A DNA stretch of 64,000 nucleotides from Betaproteobacteria bacterium. GTDB lineage: Bacteria; Pseudomonadota; Gammaproteobacteria; Burkholderiales; JAEUOS01. The stretch lies in NCBI GenBank assembly GCA_028292405.1, contig JAQGMJ010000049.1, positions 193,353-257,352 on the forward strand, given 5' to 3'. The first letter of the stretch is position 1; every line of letters starts with the position of its first letter. Shown one piece after another: positions 8,264 through 16,498 of this stretch. A program made the translations under genes and the position numbers. Under the pieces are notes generated by a model. That model did not search any database. It saw nothing but the letters and a program-made list of their open reading frames with translations, and was not told the DNA's origin.

Positions 8264-9544
8264 ATGGATCCCGAACGCAAGCAGAGCAAGGCGGCCGACC
8301 CGGCTGGGCTGGCGCGCTTTTTTGCCGACTGCAGGCAGCAGAGTCTGGCCCTGGTCAAGGGTTTGAGCGATGCCGACGCTACGGTGCAATCGATGGACGA
8401 TGCCAGTCCGGCGAAATGGCATCTGGCGCACACCACCTGGTTTTTCGAGGAGTTCATCCTCGGCGCCCATGCGCCCGGCTATCAGCCGCACGACGAGCGC
8501 TTTCGCTACCTGTTCAATTCGTATTACGAAGCTGTCGGCCCGCGCCATCCGCGCCCGCGCCGCGGCATGCTGACGCGCCCGACCTTGGGCGAGGTGCTGG
8601 CGTATCGTGAGCATGTCGATGCGGCGCTGTTTCCGCTGCTGCAAACCGGGCTGCCTGAGGCGGCGGCGCAACTGGTGGAGCTGGGCGTGCATCACGAACA
8701 GCAACACCAGGAATTGCTGCTGACCGATTTGTTGCACCTGTTCGCGCAAAATCCGCTCAGGCCGGCCTATCGCCCTGTGGCGGCCGGCACGCCCTTGAGC
8801 GCGGTGCAGCGTCCGGGATGGGTCGCTTCCGACGGCGGCATCGTCGAGGTTGGCCACGCCGGCGACGGCTTCAATTTCGATTGCGAGACGCCGCGCCACC
8901 GTACCCTGCTGCAGCCGCACGCGCTGTCGACCCACCTGGTGACCAACCGGGAGTGGTGCGAATTCATCCGTGATGGCGGTTACACCGACCCGCGCTTGTG
9001 GCTCTCCGACGGCTGGCGCACGGTGCAGGCCGAGCAATGGAACGCGCCCATGTACTGGGAGAACCGCGATGGGGCATGGACGCAGATGACGCTGGCAGGC
9101 GAACAGCCCCTGGCGCCCGAAGCGCCGGTGTGCCACGTCTCGTTTTTCGAGGCCGATGCCTATGCGCGCTGGGCAGGCAAGCGTTTGCCGACCGAATTCG
9201 AGTGGGAAGCGGCGGCCGCGAGCCAGAGCGTGACGGGCAATTTTGCCGATTCCGGCAAATTCCGCCCGCAGCCCGCGGCCGACGATGCGCAGGCGCCGCT
9301 CACGCAGTTGTACGGCGATGTATGGGAGTGGACTGCCAGCCCCTACATCGCCTATCCGGGTTTTCGCACCGCGCCCGGCGCGGTCGGCGAATACAACGGC
9401 AAGTTCATGAACGGGCAATTCGTGTTGCGCGGCGGTTCTTGCGCGACGCCGGCCGGGCATGTGCGCGCCACTTATCGCAACTTTTTTTACCCGCACCAGC
9501 GCTGGCAGTTCATGGGCCTGCGCCTCGCGGAGGATAGACCATGA
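8264..9544 (+). CDS. egtB: Ergothioneine biosynthesis protein EgtB (iron-dependent sulfoxide synthase)
   Basis: A 426-residue protein with an N-terminal DinB-like half and a C-terminal formylglycine-generating-enzyme (FGE) half, as in EgtB. Likely iron ligands are His in KWHLAH (H53/H56) and the HHEQQHQE helix (H144 and H148, HxxxH spacing). The FGE half shows PVCHVSFFEADAYARWAGKRLPTEFEWE, YGDVWEWT and FVLRGGSCATP. EgtB joins trimethylhistidine (hercynine) to a thiol donor with oxygen, the central step of ergothioneine synthesis. The gene overlaps egtD by four bases (ATGA). No egtA, egtC or egtE is nearby, which fits types that use cysteine directly. Confidence 0.9.
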   Translation: MDPERKQSKAADPAGLARFFADCRQQSLALVKGLSDADATVQSMDDASPAKWHLAHTTWFFEEFILGAHAPGYQPHDERFRYLFNSYYEAVGPRHPRPRRGMLTRPTLGEVLAYREHVDAALFPLLQTGLPEAAAQLVELGVHHEQQHQELLLTDLLHLFAQNPLRPAYRPVAAGTPLSAVQRPGWVASDGGIVEVGHAGDGFNFDCETPRHRTLLQPHALSTHLVTNREWCEFIRDGGYTDPRLWLSDGWRTVQAEQWNAPMYWENRDGAWTQMTLAGEQPLAPEAPVCHVSFFEADAYARWAGKRLPTEFEWEAAAASQSVTGNFADSGKFRPQPAADDAQAPLTQLYGDVWEWTASPYIAYPGFRTAPGAVGEYNGKFMNGQFVLRGGSCATPAGHVRATYRNFFYPHQRWQFMGLRLAEDRP

Positions 9545-10548
9545 CCAAACAACAACGCATGCAGGCCCACGAGACAGGCCGCCCGAACGCGCAGATCGAT
9601 GCCCGCTTTGCCGCCGACGTGCTGCAGGGTCTGTCGCGGTCGCAAAAGACGCTGCCTTGCGCCTGGCTTTACGACTTGCGCGGCTCGGAGCTGTTTGTCG
9701 AAATCACCGGGCTTGAGGAGTATTACCCGACGCGCAGCGAAATCGGCACGCTCAAGCGCAGCGCGCGAGAGATCGCGCGGCAGATCGGCGCGCATGCAAC
9801 GGTGGTCGAATTCGGCAGCGGCTCCAGTCACAAGACCCCGCTGCTGCTGGAAGCCCTGGAGGCGCCGGCCGCCTACGTGCCGATCGACATTTCGGCGGAG
9901 TTTTTGTACGAGTCGCTCAAGCCCCTGCAGGCACGCTTTCCGGCATTGCATGTCGAGCCCGTGGTGGCCGACTTCAGCAAGGCCGAAGACATGCGCAAGC
10001 TGCGCAAGCTCTTGCCGGCCGACGGCAGGAACGTCGGCTTCTTCCCAGGGTCGACCATCGGCAATTTCACACCGCCGGAGGCCACGCTGTTCCTGCGCCA
10101 GGCGGGCGATGCGCTGGGGCAGGGTTCGCTGATGCTGATCGGCGTGGACTCGACCACTGATCCGGAGATCCTGGTGCCGGCCTACGACGACGCGCGCAAG
10201 GTGACGGCAGCCTTCAACCTGAACCTGCTGGTGCGCATCAACCGCGAACTCTCCGGCAATTTCCGCCTCGGCGACTTCCGTCACGAGGCGCGCTTCAACC
10301 CCGAGCAAAGCCGCGTCGAGATGCACCTGGTGAGCCTGATCGACCAGGACGTGTGGGTACAGGGCAGCCGCTTTCAATTCAAGGCGGGCGAGAGCATCCA
10401 TACCGAAAATTCGTACAAATACGGCGAACAGAAGTTCGCGCAGCTGTGTGCCGCGGCCGGCTGGCAGGAAATCGGCAAGTGGATGGAGGCCGGCGGCGAG
10501 CGCGGCAATTTCGGTGTGCACCTGCTGCGCTGCGGCGCGGCGGCGTGA
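9541..10548 (+). CDS. egtD: L-histidine N(alpha)-methyltransferase
   Basis: A 335-residue SAM-dependent methyltransferase. LRGSELFVEITGLEEYYPTR near residues 44-63 and the SAM-binding VVEFGSGSSHKTPLLLEAL segment are characteristic of EgtD, as are FFPGSTIGNF and the C-terminal FKAGESIHTENSYKY. It methylates histidine three times to hercynine, the substrate of the EgtB made from the preceding, overlapping gene. Both are cytoplasmic. Confidence 0.92.
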   Translation: MTKQQRMQAHETGRPNAQIDARFAADVLQGLSRSQKTLPCAWLYDLRGSELFVEITGLEEYYPTRSEIGTLKRSAREIARQIGAHATVVEFGSGSSHKTPLLLEALEAPAAYVPIDISAEFLYESLKPLQARFPALHVEPVVADFSKAEDMRKLRKLLPADGRNVGFFPGSTIGNFTPPEATLFLRQAGDALGQGSLMLIGVDSTTDPEILVPAYDDARKVTAAFNLNLLVRINRELSGNFRLGDFRHEARFNPEQSRVEMHLVSLIDQDVWVQGSRFQFKAGESIHTENSYKYGEQKFAQLCAAAGWQEIGKWMEAGGERGNFGVHLLRCGAAA

Positions 10549-10582
10549 ACGGGCAAGTCAACTTCCTTGAAGGAGCAAGATC

Positions 10583-10873
10583 ATGCCTAGAGCCCTCTGG
10601 AACGGCGCGGTGATCGCCGAAGCGCCGGCCGAAGCCACTCACAAGGTGGAGGGGAACACCTATTTCCCGATCTCTTCGGTGAACAAGGCCTACCTGCGCG
10701 CCAGCGACCATCACACGGTATGCCCGTGGAAGGGTACGGCGAGCTATTACAACGTCGAAGTCAACGGCGAGAAAAACCAGAACGCCGCGTGGTACTACCC
10801 GGAGCCTTCACAGGCGGCGGCGCAGATCAAGGGCTTTGTCGCCTTCTGGAAGGGCGTGCAAGTCGAGGCATGA
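10583..10873 (+). CDS. DUF427 domain-containing protein
   Basis: A 96-residue protein with the conserved DUF427 features WNGAVIAEA, FPISSVNKAYLRASDHHTVCPWKGTASYYNV and AAWYYPEP. No biochemical activity is established for the family. It follows egtD after 34 bases with AAGGAG ahead of the ATG and may be cotranscribed, but a link to ergothioneine is only positional. Confidence 0.87.
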   Translation: MPRALWNGAVIAEAPAEATHKVEGNTYFPISSVNKAYLRASDHHTVCPWKGTASYYNVEVNGEKNQNAAWYYPEPSQAAAQIKGFVAFWKGVQVEA

Positions 10874-10953
10874 TTCGCCAGGCGTAAGACGCCGCCGGAC
10901 AGACGGTGGCGGCCCCTGGCGGTAAACTGCCTGCATTACAACGGGAGTGCGCC

Positions 10954-11178
10954 ATGGTTACCAACTCACTACGTTTTTTGCCGGCCGCGGGCTTGATCCT
11001 GGCAGCCTGCTTTGCCGCCGACGCCTGGCACAAGCGCGCCAAGGCGCGCAATGCCAAGGCCGACTTGTCGCAAGAGATCAAAACCTGGGAAGGCGAGGGC
11101 GGCAACCTGCCGGCGGGAGCCGCGTCCGCCTCCGCGTCCCCCTCTAGCGAAACGTCGCTGGCGGCGTCGGCGCCCTGA
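10954..11178 (+). CDS. Small hypothetical protein with N-terminal membrane anchor or signal
   Basis: 74 residues. A hydrophobic N-terminal segment (LRFLPAAGLILAACFAADAW) is followed by a short charged helix (KRAKARNAKADLSQEIKTWEGEGG) and an Ala/Ser-rich tail. The ATG at 10954 has GGGAG nine bases upstream and is preferred to a GTG at 10906. LAAC could act as a lipobox, which would make it a lipoprotein, but this is uncertain. I do not recognise a family. Confidence 0.55.
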   Translation: MVTNSLRFLPAAGLILAACFAADAWHKRAKARNAKADLSQEIKTWEGEGGNLPAGAASASASPSSETSLAASAP

Positions 11179-11189
11179 GTCGAAACGAT

Positions 11190-12845
11190 TCAGCCGGGCA
11201 GCAGGGCTGATAGGGTTTCCAGGGTGTCGGCCTCTTCAACCTTCTTGTCGTGGCGCCAACGCAGCATGCGGGGAAAGCGCACGGCGATGCCGCTTTTGTG
11301 ACGCGGACTTTTTGCAATGCCTTCGAAACCCAATTCGAACACCATGCTGGGCGTGACGCTGCGCACCGGGCCGAATTTCTCGGTGGTGGTCCGGCGGATG
11401 ATGGCGTCCACCTTGCCCATCTCTTCGTCGGTGAGGCCGGAGTAGGCTTTGGCAAAGGGCACAAGCTTGCGTTCCGGCGCCTGCGGCGGCGCGTCCCACA
11501 CCGCGAAGGTGTAGTCGGTATAGAGGCCGGCACGGCGGCCGTGGCCTTGCTGCGCGTAGATCAACACGGCGTCGATGCTATGCGGGTCGATTTTCCATTT
11601 CCACCAAGTGCCGACGTCCTTGGTGCGGCCCACGCCGTAATGCGCCTGCCGGTGCTTGAGCATCATGCCTTCGACACCCAGGCTGCGCGAGGCTTCGCGC
11701 TGGACGGCGAGGTGCTGCCAGTCGTCCGCTTCCAGCAGGGGCGACAGCTGCAGCGCCGCGCCTGGATAATCAGCACCGAAACCAGCGAAGAACTTTTCCA
11801 GCAGCGCGCGGCGCTCGGCCTGCGGGCGTTGGCGCAGGTCTGTACCCTGCCATTCGAGCAGGTCGTACGCCAGCAGCACCACGGGCGTGTCGGCCAGCAG
11901 CTTGGCCGGCAGGGTCTTGCGGCCGATGCGCTGCTGCAGCTTGGCGAAGGGCTGCACGCGGTCGTCTTGCCAGACCACGATTTCGCCGTCCAGCACCGTG
12001 CCTTCGGGCAGGCGCGCACCGAGCTGCGCCAGTTCGGGAAAGCGCTCTGTCACCAACTCCTCGCCGCGCGACCAGACCCAGGCGCTGCCGCCGCGGCGCA
12101 CGATTTGCGCGCGGATGCCGTCCCATTTCCATTCCACCATCCAGTTGCTGACCGGACCGATCTGCGCTTCGAAGTCTTCCACTGGACTCTGCAGCGAATG
12201 GGCGAGAAAGAAGGGATAGGGTTGGGCGCCGTCGCGGGCTTGCCCGCCGGCCGATTCGGGCGCGACCAGCGCGGCGAAGCCCGCCGCATCCGGGCGCGCG
12301 CGCAAATCGGTGTAGCCGACCATGCGCTCGGCGATCCGTTTGGCGTCGATGCCGGCGACCGTCGCCAATGCACGAGTGACCAGCAGCTTCGATACGCCGA
12401 CGCGAAAGGCGCCGGTCATCAGCTTGGCGCAGATGAAGCGGCCGGGGGTGTCCAGTTCGCGCCACGAGGTATCCAGGCGCGTGAGCAGGTCTTCGGGGGG
12501 CAGGCCGCGCAGGGGCAGGAGCTTCTGTTCCATCCACAACGCCAGGCCGCCCGCGTTGGCGCCGGCCGGCTGCGGCGAGAGTAGGGCGATGGTCTCGGCG
12601 AGGTCGCCCACCGCCTGGTAGCTTTCGTCGAACAGCCACTCTGGGATTTGCGCCGAGCGCTGGGCGAAGTCGCGCATCACCTTGCTGGGCACCAGTTGGC
12701 GCGGCTTGCCTCCGGCGAGAAAGTAGGCAGCCCAGGCGGCGTCTTCCGGCGGCGCCGCCTGGAAATAGGCGACCATCGCCGCCAGTTTGGCGTTGCTGGA
12801 GGTGGTGGCGTCGAGTGCCATGTAAAGATCTACAAATGCTCTCAT
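11190..12845 (-). CDS. ATP-dependent DNA ligase of the ligase-exonuclease repair cassette
   Basis: A 551-residue protein starting MRAFVDLYMALDATTSSNAK. It has an N-terminal DNA-binding domain, then the adenylation domain with nucleotidyl motif I in EWKWDGIRAQ (active-site Lys240), motif III/IIIa LDGEIVVW, motif IV SLGVEGMMLKHRQ and motif V WWKWKIDP. The C-terminal OB-fold domain ends FPRMLRWRHDKKVEEADTL. The layout matches the bacterial ligases found next to an MBL-fold exonuclease. That exonuclease gene lies four bases upstream here. It seals nicks using ATP, likely in an accessory repair route separate from LigA. A longer open frame upstream is rejected because it runs through exonuclease coding sequence. 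Confidence 0.9.
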   Translation of the reverse strand: MRAFVDLYMALDATTSSNAKLAAMVAYFQAAPPEDAAWAAYFLAGGKPRQLVPSKVMRDFAQRSAQIPEWLFDESYQAVGDLAETIALLSPQPAGANAGGLALWMEQKLLPLRGLPPEDLLTRLDTSWRELDTPGRFICAKLMTGAFRVGVSKLLVTRALATVAGIDAKRIAERMVGYTDLRARPDAAGFAALVAPESAGGQARDGAQPYPFFLAHSLQSPVEDFEAQIGPVSNWMVEWKWDGIRAQIVRRGGSAWVWSRGEELVTERFPELAQLGARLPEGTVLDGEIVVWQDDRVQPFAKLQQRIGRKTLPAKLLADTPVVLLAYDLLEWQGTDLRQRPQAERRALLEKFFAGFGADYPGAALQLSPLLEADDWQHLAVQREASRSLGVEGMMLKHRQAHYGVGRTKDVGTWWKWKIDPHSIDAVLIYAQQGHGRRAGLYTDYTFAVWDAPPQAPERKLVPFAKAYSGLTDEEMGKVDAIIRRTTTEKFGPVRSVTPSMVFELGFEGIAKSPRHKSGIAVRFPRMLRWRHDKKVEEADTLETLSALLPG

Positions 12846-12849
12846 GGGC

Positions 12850-13947
12850 TCAGGCCGGGATATCCGGTGTGGCTTCGGGCGCGCCGGGGTCGTAGCCCGA
12901 CTGGTTGCCTGTATCGTTTTCCTCCGGCGCTTTGGCTGGCGCCTCGCCGGCTTCCTCCTCTTCTTCCTCGCCGCCGTATTCGGTGCTGAAGCCCTGCGCC
13001 TGCAAGCCGTGTTCTTCCAGCCAGCGCACCAGCACTGGCACGCTGCCGTGGGTGACGAAGACGCGCTGCGCGCCGGTAGCGGAAATCGCCTGTTGCAGGC
13101 CGGGCCAGTCGGCATGATCGGAGAGCACGAAGCCGCGATCGACGCCGCGGCGACGGCGCGTGCCGCGCAGTTGCATCCAGCCGCTGGCGAAGGCGTCGGC
13201 ATGCTCGCCGAAGCGCTTGACCCAGGGGGTGCCGGCGGCCGAGGGCGGGGCCAGCACCAGGGCGCAGCGCAGGATGGCGGGGTCGGTGATGGTGGTGGCG
13301 TGTTCCGTGATGGGCAGGGCGATGCCGGCGGCGCGATAGGCGGCGGTGAGCGCGTCCATCGCGCCGTGGGTGAGGATGGGGCCGATGGAAGGATCCAGGC
13401 CGCTCAGGATGCGCTGCGCCTTGCCGAAGGCGTAGCAATAGAGCAGGCTGGGGCGGCCGGCGGCGGCGTTGGCCTGCCACCAGGCGTTGATGTCGGCGAA
13501 GATCGCGGCCTGCGGCTGCCAGCGGTAGATCGGCAGGCCGAAGGTGGATTCGGTGATGAAGGTGTCGCAGCGCACCGGCTCGAAGGGAGCGCAAGTGCCG
13601 TCGGCTTCGGTTTTGTAGTCGCCGGAGGCGACCCAGACTTCGCCGCCGTGTTCGAGACGCACTTGCGCCGAGCCGAGTACGTGGCCGGCGGGGTGCAGGC
13701 TCAGGCGTATGCCGTGATGGTCGATGGTTTCGCCATAGGGCAGTAATTGCAGGTCGATCTGGCTGCCCAGGCGCGCGCGCAGGATGCCTTCGCCGGGTGC
13801 GGCGGCCAGATAGTGGCGACTGCCGGGGCGGGCGTGGTCGCCGTGGCCGTGGGTGATGACGGCGCGCTCGACCGGGCGCCACGGATCGATATAAAAATCG
13901 CCGGGCGGGCAGTACAGGCCTTCGGGGCGGCTGATGACGAGGTCCAT
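12850..13947 (-). CDS. Ligase-associated DNA exonuclease, metallo-beta-lactamase fold
   Basis: A 365-residue protein starting MDLVISRPEGLYCPPGDFYIDP. It carries the metal-binding THGHGDHARPG motif, HPAGHVLGSAQVRLEHGG, SGDYK, and the beta-CASP-type LSDHADWPGL and VFVTHG segments. This is the family annotated as putative exonuclease associated with ATP-dependent ligase. The last 45 or so residues are acidic and proline/glycine-rich and probably disordered. It is cotranscribed with the downstream ligase (four-base gap). In many bacteria the cassette also has an Lhr-like helicase and a phosphoesterase; neither is next to it here. Confidence 0.87.
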   Translation of the reverse strand: MDLVISRPEGLYCPPGDFYIDPWRPVERAVITHGHGDHARPGSRHYLAAAPGEGILRARLGSQIDLQLLPYGETIDHHGIRLSLHPAGHVLGSAQVRLEHGGEVWVASGDYKTEADGTCAPFEPVRCDTFITESTFGLPIYRWQPQAAIFADINAWWQANAAAGRPSLLYCYAFGKAQRILSGLDPSIGPILTHGAMDALTAAYRAAGIALPITEHATTITDPAILRCALVLAPPSAAGTPWVKRFGEHADAFASGWMQLRGTRRRRGVDRGFVLSDHADWPGLQQAISATGAQRVFVTHGSVPVLVRWLEEHGLQAQGFSTEYGGEEEEEEAGEAPAKAPEENDTGNQSGYDPGAPEATPDIPA

Positions 13948-14016
13948 GCGCGAAGAGATGGCGGGTTGCCGGTCAGGGGTAGATGCGGCCGGCCCCCGCG
14001 CATGCAAGGGCGGGGC

Positions 14017-14220
14017 TTAGCTGCCTTCGGAATGCCGCATGCAATAGTCGTAGAGGTTCCAGTTGGGGGCGCTGCGGCCACGCGAGCGGTCCTGGTTCAT
14101 CTGGCTCATGCAAGCCTGGCCGCGCGGCGTGGCGGCGGCCGAGGTGTTGCGGCCGGTGGAGTCTTTGGCGCAACCGGTGAGGGCCAGGCTTGCCGCGAGG
14201 ACCACGAAAAGTGTTCGCAT
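14017..14220 (-). CDS. Small lipoprotein
   Basis: 67 residues with a clear type II signal peptide (MRTLFVVLAASLALTGCAKD; lipobox LTGC, Cys17). The mature part contains PRGQACMSQMNQDRSRGRSAPNWNLYDYCMRHSEG with two further cysteines that could form a disulfide. The ATG at 14220 follows a GGAG-like site and is preferred to an upstream start at 14280 because the signal peptide begins here. No family recognised. It is probably anchored in the outer or inner membrane. Confidence 0.7.
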   Translation of the reverse strand: MRTLFVVLAASLALTGCAKDSTGRNTSAAATPRGQACMSQMNQDRSRGRSAPNWNLYDYCMRHSEGS

Positions 14221-14305
14221 CGCCTGCTCCGGTGAAGGTTGAGTGAAGCTTATTGTGCGCCACGTGTCCCTTGCACGCAATCCGCGCGCCCGAGGTGGGC
14301 GGCAA

Positions 14306-16405
14306 TTATTTCCACATCTCGCGCATGACCGATTTCAGGTCCACCGGCTTGGGTGGTGGTGCGGCCGGCTGCGACGGGTCGGTGCCTGTCGCGCGCGGGC
14401 TGAGGCGCTCGAAGGCTTCGAGATCAGCTTCGCGGATGAAGCGGCTGCGCGGCGCGTAGATGTGCTTGCCGCCGCCGGGCGACTGGCCGCGCACCATGTA
14501 TTTCATCGGCTGCACCAGCACCAGGTCGTCCTTGGCGCGGGTCATGGCCACATACAGCAGGCGGCGCTCTTCCTCGATTTCCTCCTCGGTACCGGTGGCA
14601 AGATCGACCGGGATGCAGCCGTCGACCACGTTGAGCACACTTACCGCGCGCCATTCCTGGCCCTTGGCGCTGTGGATGGTGGAGACGATCAGCCAGTCTT
14701 CGTCCTTCACCGGCGCGCCAGCTTCGCCGCCGGTGGCCTCGGGCGGGTCGAGCGCAAGGTCGGTGAGGAAGCTGGCGCGGGTGCGGTGGGAGAGGGCGAT
14801 CTGCTCTAGCTGGTCGAGGTCGCTCAGGCGGGTTTGCGTGCTGTCGTAGGTGAGTTCGAGGATGGGGTTGTACCAGAGGCGCAGGCGGGCGATTTCGCTT
14901 TGCCATTCCTTAGACGCAGCCAGCTCGAGCAGCAGCGCGACCAGGCCGTCCCAGGCTTCGACGGCGGCAGCGGGCGGGCGGAATTCGAGAAAGGGGGCGA
15001 AGCCGTCCGGGCGCGCGCCGAGCGACTCAAAGGCGCGCCGCGCCACTGCCGGGCCGATACCGGGGACCAGCTTGAGCACGCGGAATGCCGCGACCTGGTC
15101 GCGCGGGTTTTCCGCCCAGCGCAAAATGGACAGCACGTCTTTCACGTGCGCGGCTTCGAGGAATTTCAGGCCGCCGAACTTGACGAAGGGAATGTTGCGC
15201 CGGGTCAGCTCGATTTCCAGAGCTGCCGAATGGTGGGCGGCGCGCGCCAGCACGGCCTGGTCGCGCAGGTCCATGCCGGCTTCGCGGTTGGCGAGGATGC
15301 GTTCGACGACGAACTGCACCTGCGCCTGCTCGTCCGCCACCATGGCGATCACCGGCTTGTTGCCGCCGGCGCGTTTGGAAAACAGGTCTTTGGTAAAGCG
15401 CTCGGCTGCGTGGCCGATGACGCGGTTGCAGGCTTCGAGTATGGGCGCGCTGCTGCGGTAGTTCTGCTCCAGCTTGAGGATGACGGCGGGCGGCTCGAAG
15501 GCGGCGGGAAAGTCGAGGATGTTGCGCACCGTGGCCGAGCGGAAGGAGTAGATCGATTGCGCGTCGTCGCCGACCACCGTCAGGCCATGGCCCTGGGGCG
15601 AGAGGCCGAACAGAATGCCGGCCTGCAGGGCGTTGGTGTCCTGGTACTCGTCGACCAATACGTGGTCGAAGCGCTCGGCGACCGTGCGCGCGACTTCATC
15701 GGCGGCCATCATTTGCGCCCAGTAGAGCAAGAGGTCGTCATAGTCGAGCACGTCCTGCGCTTGCTTAGCTGCAACGTAGCCACCGAACAGGGCGCCGAGT
15801 TCTTTCTCCCACTCAGCGCACCAAGGGAAGGCTCGCTGCAGGGTGTCGGCCAGCGGGGCGCGGGCGTTGACGGTGTAGGAGTAGATCGCGAGACATGTTC
15901 CCTTTTTCGGGAAGCGTTTTTTCGATTCGGAGAACTTCAAATCATCGCGCACCAGGTCCATCAGGTCGGCGGCATCGCCACGATCGAGGATGGAAAAGTC
16001 CGGGTTCAGGCCGATGCTTTGGGCGTGCAGGCGCAGCAGCTTGGCGCCCACCGCGTGAAAGGTGCCGGCCCATTCGAAGGCGTTGCTTGGTAAGGATGCG
16101 GCGCCGGCGGCGCGGGTGCAGATGGCTTCGGCGCGGCGGATCATCTCGCCGGCCATGCGCCGGGCGAAGGTGAGCAGGAGGATGCGCCCGGGGCGCGCGC
16201 CGTTGAGCACCAGGTGGGCGACGCGATGCGCCAATACGGTGGTCTTGCCGGTGCCGGCGCCGGCGATTACCAGCAAGGGCGGGACGGGTGTGGCAAGCGC
16301 GCCGCGCAGGTCGGCGATGCCATGGCTGGCGGCGGCGCGCTGGCCCGGATTCAGGTCATCGAGATGCGAGACTGAAAGTCGCGCTGGCGCCGTGGCGAGG
16401 TCCAT
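14306..16405 (-). CDS. UvrD/Rep-family ATP-dependent DNA helicase
   Basis: A 699-residue superfamily 1A helicase. It shows the Q motif LNPGQRAAA, Walker A AGAGTGKTT (Lys54), motif Ia LLTFARRMAGEM, motif II VDEYQDTN, motif III VVGDDAQSIYSFR, motif IV LEQNYRSSAPIL, motif V TIHSAKGQEWRAV and motif VI EEERRLLYVAMTRAKDDL. It unwinds DNA 3' to 5' in repair or replication restart. It is shorter than E. coli UvrD and resembles the separate PcrA/UvrD-like group. A palindrome resembling a LexA box lies 38 bases upstream of the ATG. Confidence 0.92.
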   Translation of the reverse strand: MDLATAPARLSVSHLDDLNPGQRAAASHGIADLRGALATPVPPLLVIAGAGTGKTTVLAHRVAHLVLNGARPGRILLLTFARRMAGEMIRRAEAICTRAAGAASLPSNAFEWAGTFHAVGAKLLRLHAQSIGLNPDFSILDRGDAADLMDLVRDDLKFSESKKRFPKKGTCLAIYSYTVNARAPLADTLQRAFPWCAEWEKELGALFGGYVAAKQAQDVLDYDDLLLYWAQMMAADEVARTVAERFDHVLVDEYQDTNALQAGILFGLSPQGHGLTVVGDDAQSIYSFRSATVRNILDFPAAFEPPAVILKLEQNYRSSAPILEACNRVIGHAAERFTKDLFSKRAGGNKPVIAMVADEQAQVQFVVERILANREAGMDLRDQAVLARAAHHSAALEIELTRRNIPFVKFGGLKFLEAAHVKDVLSILRWAENPRDQVAAFRVLKLVPGIGPAVARRAFESLGARPDGFAPFLEFRPPAAAVEAWDGLVALLLELAASKEWQSEIARLRLWYNPILELTYDSTQTRLSDLDQLEQIALSHRTRASFLTDLALDPPEATGGEAGAPVKDEDWLIVSTIHSAKGQEWRAVSVLNVVDGCIPVDLATGTEEEIEEERRLLYVAMTRAKDDLVLVQPMKYMVRGQSPGGGKHIYAPRSRFIREADLEAFERLSPRATGTDPSQPAAPPPKPVDLKSVMREMWK

Positions 16406-16441
16406 GGGAAGACTGGCTTTATATTCAGTCTTTCCATTGTA

Positions 16442-16457
16442 ATGTATTTAAATACAG
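16442..16457 (-). promoter_or_regulatory. LexA-like SOS box upstream of the helicase gene
   Basis: Read on the helicase strand the site is CTGTATTTAAATACAT: CTG, ten AT-rich bases, then CAT instead of the CAG consensus. The inner TGTATTTAAATACA (16443-16456) is a perfect 14-base palindrome. It sits 37 bases upstream of the start codon, next to a TACAAT that could serve as the -10. Helicases of this family are SOS genes in several bacteria. LexA control is inferred from the match. Confidence 0.55.
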
Positions 16458-16498
16458 CTACGCGGGGTTTTTTGCAGCCGCCGTTGTTTACACGCCGT

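Noticed and set aside
10880..10915. GCCGCC/GGCGGC hairpin as a terminator after the DUF427 gene
   Set aside because: No T-run follows the stem.
12846..13202. Extending the DNA ligase upstream to 13202
   Set aside because: The extra 119 residues are low-complexity Arg/Ala/Pro sequence overlapping the exonuclease gene in another frame; family similarity starts at 12845.
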